DNA of 64,000 bases. Origin: Halorubrum salinum (GTDB lineage Archaea > Halobacteriota > Halobacteria > Halobacteriales > Haloferacaceae). The notes beneath the pieces are model-generated. The model saw nothing but the letters and a program-made list of their open reading frames with translations, was not told where the DNA came from and ran no database searches. Position numbers and translations under genes: made by a program. Below are positions 61,843-64,000 of this stretch, piece after piece; position 1 is the stretch's first letter; every line of letters begins with the position of its first letter. The stretch spans positions 186,001 to 250,000 of the forward strand of contig NZ_JANHDO010000003.1 in the NCBI RefSeq assembly GCF_024494575.1, written 5' to 3'.

Positions 61843-63992
61843 TCGCGTACATTCCGCTCGCCGCCGCGCTCGCGGCCTGCGTCGCCGTACTCCTCCCGGC
61901 GGTCAGCCGCCGCGCCGACCGGTTCGCCACGCGGCTCGGGCTGCTGGCGTTCGGAGACGCGGTCGTCGGCGACCCCGAGCGACGCCGACGGCAACGCGAC
62001 CGGCTCCGCGCGGCCCACGTCGCCGGAACACACCGCGAGTACGCGTCGAAGACCCTCCTGTACGCCGGCGTCCTCGGCGTCGCGGGAAGCGTCATCGGCG
62101 TGTACGCCGTCGGCGGACTCCTCTCGATGCTTTCGGTCGGAGAGGCGACGCTGCGCGGGCTGCTCCCCGAACCGCTCTCGTTTCTCGCCGGGATCGCACG
62201 GCTCACTGAACTGGGGCTGTCACAGCTGTTCCTCCTGCTCGCGTTCGCGTCGGCGACGGTCGGATCCGCGCTCGCGGCGGGAGCGTACTACGGTCGCTGG
62301 GAGCTGTTGCGCCAGCGCGCCCACACGCGATCGACGGCGATCGACGCCACGCTCCCGCGGACCGTCGCGTTCATGTACGCGCTCTCGCGGTCGGGGATGG
62401 CCTTCCCTCGGGTGATGGACACGGTCGCGGAGAACGAGGCCGTCTACGGCGAGGCCGCGACGGAGCTGTCGATCGCGGTGCGCGATATGAACGCCTTCGG
62501 AACCGACGCGCTGACCGCGCTCCAGCGGACCGCGCGCCGGACGCCGAGCGAGGACCTCGGTGACTTCGCGGAGAACCTCGCGTCGGTGCTCGGCACCGGT
62601 CAGCCGATCTCGGCGTTCCTGAGCGACCAGTACGACCGGTATCAAGAGGAGGCCGAGTCGAAACAGGAGCAGTACCTCGAACTGCTCTCGACGTTCGCGG
62701 AGGCGTACGTCACGGCGCTCGTCGCCGGGCCGCTGTTTTTCATCACGATACTCGTCGTGATCGGGCTCGTGTTACAGGACACGCTCCCGCTTCTCCGCGT
62801 GGTCGTGTACCTCGGCTTACCCCTCGCCACGTTCGGCTTCGTCGTCTACGTCGACAGCGTGGCGCAGGGCGTGGGCGGTACGGAGACCGTCAGCGACGGG
62901 GATGAGACGGCCGACGGCGACGCGGCGCTCGGGCGGACGACCACGGCGCAGGCCGACGGAGGAGAGCCCGTCCGAGGGCCGGACGCGGCCGACGGCGAGC
63001 GCGACGCCGCCGGTCCGGCCGACCCGTGGACCGCGAGCCGGGAGCGGCTCCGCGTCTACGACCGCCTCCGGAGGGTCAGAGAGTGGGTCGCGTCGCCGCT
63101 TTCGAGTGTCCTCGCCGAACCGCACACGGTGGTTTTCGTCTCCGTCCCCCTCGCACTCGTCGGCTTTCTTGCCGCGGTGCTCCCGGTGGCGAGCGGGACG
63201 CCCGTCGAGGTGGTCGACCAGTTCGACACGGCGTTCGTCGTCGCGACCGCCGCCGCGCTCGGGTCGTACGCGGCGGTGTACGAGGTCAGCAAACGGCGCG
63301 TTCGGCGGCGAGAGGCGGCGGTCCCCGACTTCCTCGACCGGCTCGCCAGCGTCAACGAGGCCGGAACGTCCGTCGTCGGTGGGATTCGCCGCGTGGCCGA
63401 TTCGAACCTCGAAGCGCTGACGGCGGACGTACAGCGGACCCGACGCGATATCGACTGGGGGGCGGACGCCGCCACGGCGCTGCGGCGACTGAAACGCCGC
63501 GTGCGGTCGCCGATGGTCTCGCGTGCGGTCACGCTCGTTTCGAACGCGATGTACGCGAGCGGCGACATCGGTCCCGTCCTCCGGATCGCCGCGGACGAGG
63601 CGCGCGCGACGTGGTCGCTTCGGCGCGAGCGCCGACAGGTCATGCTCACGTACCTCGTCGTGATCTACATCTCTTTTTTCGTCTTCCTCGGGATCATCGC
63701 CGCGCTCTCCGTGTCCTTTATCCCCGCGGTCGAGTCCGCAGCGGTCCCGGGTAGCGGGACGTCCGCGAGCGGCGGACTCCCGGGCGGCCAGTCCGGGATC
63801 GTGGACGGACTCGGCGACATCGACGCGTTCGCCTACGAGCAGCTGTTCTTCCACGCGGCGGCGGTGCAGGCGGTCTGCTCGGGGCTCGTCGCCGGCCAGC
63901 TCGGGGAGGGGTCGGTACGTGACGGCGTGAAACACGTCGTCGTGCTGCTCGCGCTGACGCTCGCCGCGTTCGCCGTGATCGGGTTCGTCTGA
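61839..63992 (+). CDS. pilC: type II secretion F-family membrane platform protein (PilC), copy 2
   Basis: The 717-residue protein has two T2SF domains (TVAFMYALSRSGMAFPRVMDTV; VPDFLDRLASVNEAGTSVVGGI) and about eight to nine membrane helices, as in copy 1. The cytoplasmic linker between the halves (about 345-405) is Asp/Gly-rich and contains QADGGEPVRG. The C-terminus has GSGTSASGGLPGGQSG before the last helices, similar to the Gly-rich loop of copy 1. It overlaps pilB copy 2 by 4 bases. Only eight bases follow in the window, so any pilin genes of this system lie beyond the right edge. Confidence 0.9.
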   Translation: MIAYIPLAAALAACVAVLLPAVSRRADRFATRLGLLAFGDAVVGDPERRRRQRDRLRAAHVAGTHREYASKTLLYAGVLGVAGSVIGVYAVGGLLSMLSVGEATLRGLLPEPLSFLAGIARLTELGLSQLFLLLAFASATVGSALAAGAYYGRWELLRQRAHTRSTAIDATLPRTVAFMYALSRSGMAFPRVMDTVAENEAVYGEAATELSIAVRDMNAFGTDALTALQRTARRTPSEDLGDFAENLASVLGTGQPISAFLSDQYDRYQEEAESKQEQYLELLSTFAEAYVTALVAGPLFFITILVVIGLVLQDTLPLLRVVVYLGLPLATFGFVVYVDSVAQGVGGTETVSDGDETADGDAALGRTTTAQADGGEPVRGPDAADGERDAAGPADPWTASRERLRVYDRLRRVREWVASPLSSVLAEPHTVVFVSVPLALVGFLAAVLPVASGTPVEVVDQFDTAFVVATAAALGSYAAVYEVSKRRVRRREAAVPDFLDRLASVNEAGTSVVGGIRRVADSNLEALTADVQRTRRDIDWGADAATALRRLKRRVRSPMVSRAVTLVSNAMYASGDIGPVLRIAADEARATWSLRRERRQVMLTYLVVIYISFFVFLGIIAALSVSFIPAVESAAVPGSGTSASGGLPGGQSGIVDGLGDIDAFAYEQLFFHAAAVQAVCSGLVAGQLGEGSVRDGVKHVVVLLALTLAAFAVIGFV

Positions 63993-64000
63993 CCCGCCGC

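Overview
The window is a stretch of haloarchaeal chromosome, most like Halorubrum or a relative in the Haloferacales. The GC content is very high. The proteins are rich in Asp and Glu. Many genes have a TATA-like box 25-33 nt before the start codon and no ribosome-binding site, as expected for leaderless archaeal transcripts. The families present are typically haloarchaeal (LonB, TFS, CofH, CoaBC, NadM, HFX_2341-type CARF regulator, DUF2070, DUF63, DUF1405). The genus is an inference. I saw no rRNA, tRNA, CRISPR array, insertion sequence or prophage.

Layout. 1-6.3 kb: glycosyltransferase and DUF2070 membrane protein on the minus strand, then nnr, moaC, a DUF2209-like gene and hflX on the plus strand. 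6.4-15.7 kb: an acetate module with two acetyl-CoA synthetase genes flanking a Bat-type regulator that carries a tyrosine-recombinase-like N-terminus, followed by a two-subunit sodium:solute (acetate-type) symporter and a UspA protein. 15.7-20.9 kb: a cold-shock protein, SDR and FAH-family enzymes, a PAS histidine kinase, a metallo-hydrolase and a DUF1405 membrane protein. 21.1-29.7 kb: a type IV pilus-like operon (PilB ATPase, PilC membrane protein, five pilin-like proteins). 29.8-33.3 kb: transcription factor S, a DUF63 membrane protein and CoaBC. 33.6-42.7 kb: a nine-gene Mrp/Mnh cation:proton antiporter operon, joined mostly by 4-bp ATGA overlaps. 42.8-46.7 kb: a CARF-HTH regulator, CofH, a Tat lipoprotein and a purine phosphoribosyltransferase. 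46.8-54.7 kb: an AI-2E-type permease, DUF6149 and DUF1684 proteins, an FAD oxidoreductase, a four-PAS histidine kinase, and small proteins including a MoaB with a His-rich head. 54.7-59.5 kb: a CBS-ParB-like protein, LonB, and divergently NadM and a SAM-hydrolase family enzyme. 60.1-64.0 kb: a second PilB-PilC pair, probably continuing past the right edge.

Genes that probably work together: the acs/bat/symporter set for acetate uptake and activation; the PilB1-PilC1-pilin operon for a surface filament or secretion device; the Mrp operon for Na+/H+ homeostasis; MoaC and MoaB for molybdopterin; CofH for the F420 chromophore. The points most worth following up are the recombinase-like/BAT fusion between two unequal acs genes, a shared D-R-[AG]-[QV] motif before the hydrophobic helix of all five pilin-like proteins, unusual Mrp subunits (a UspA-like MnhE fusion, a His-rich tail, a lost TM7 lysine), a perfect inverted repeat between lonB and nadM, and an A-[TA]-D-G-G motif recurring in tails of unrelated membrane proteins.
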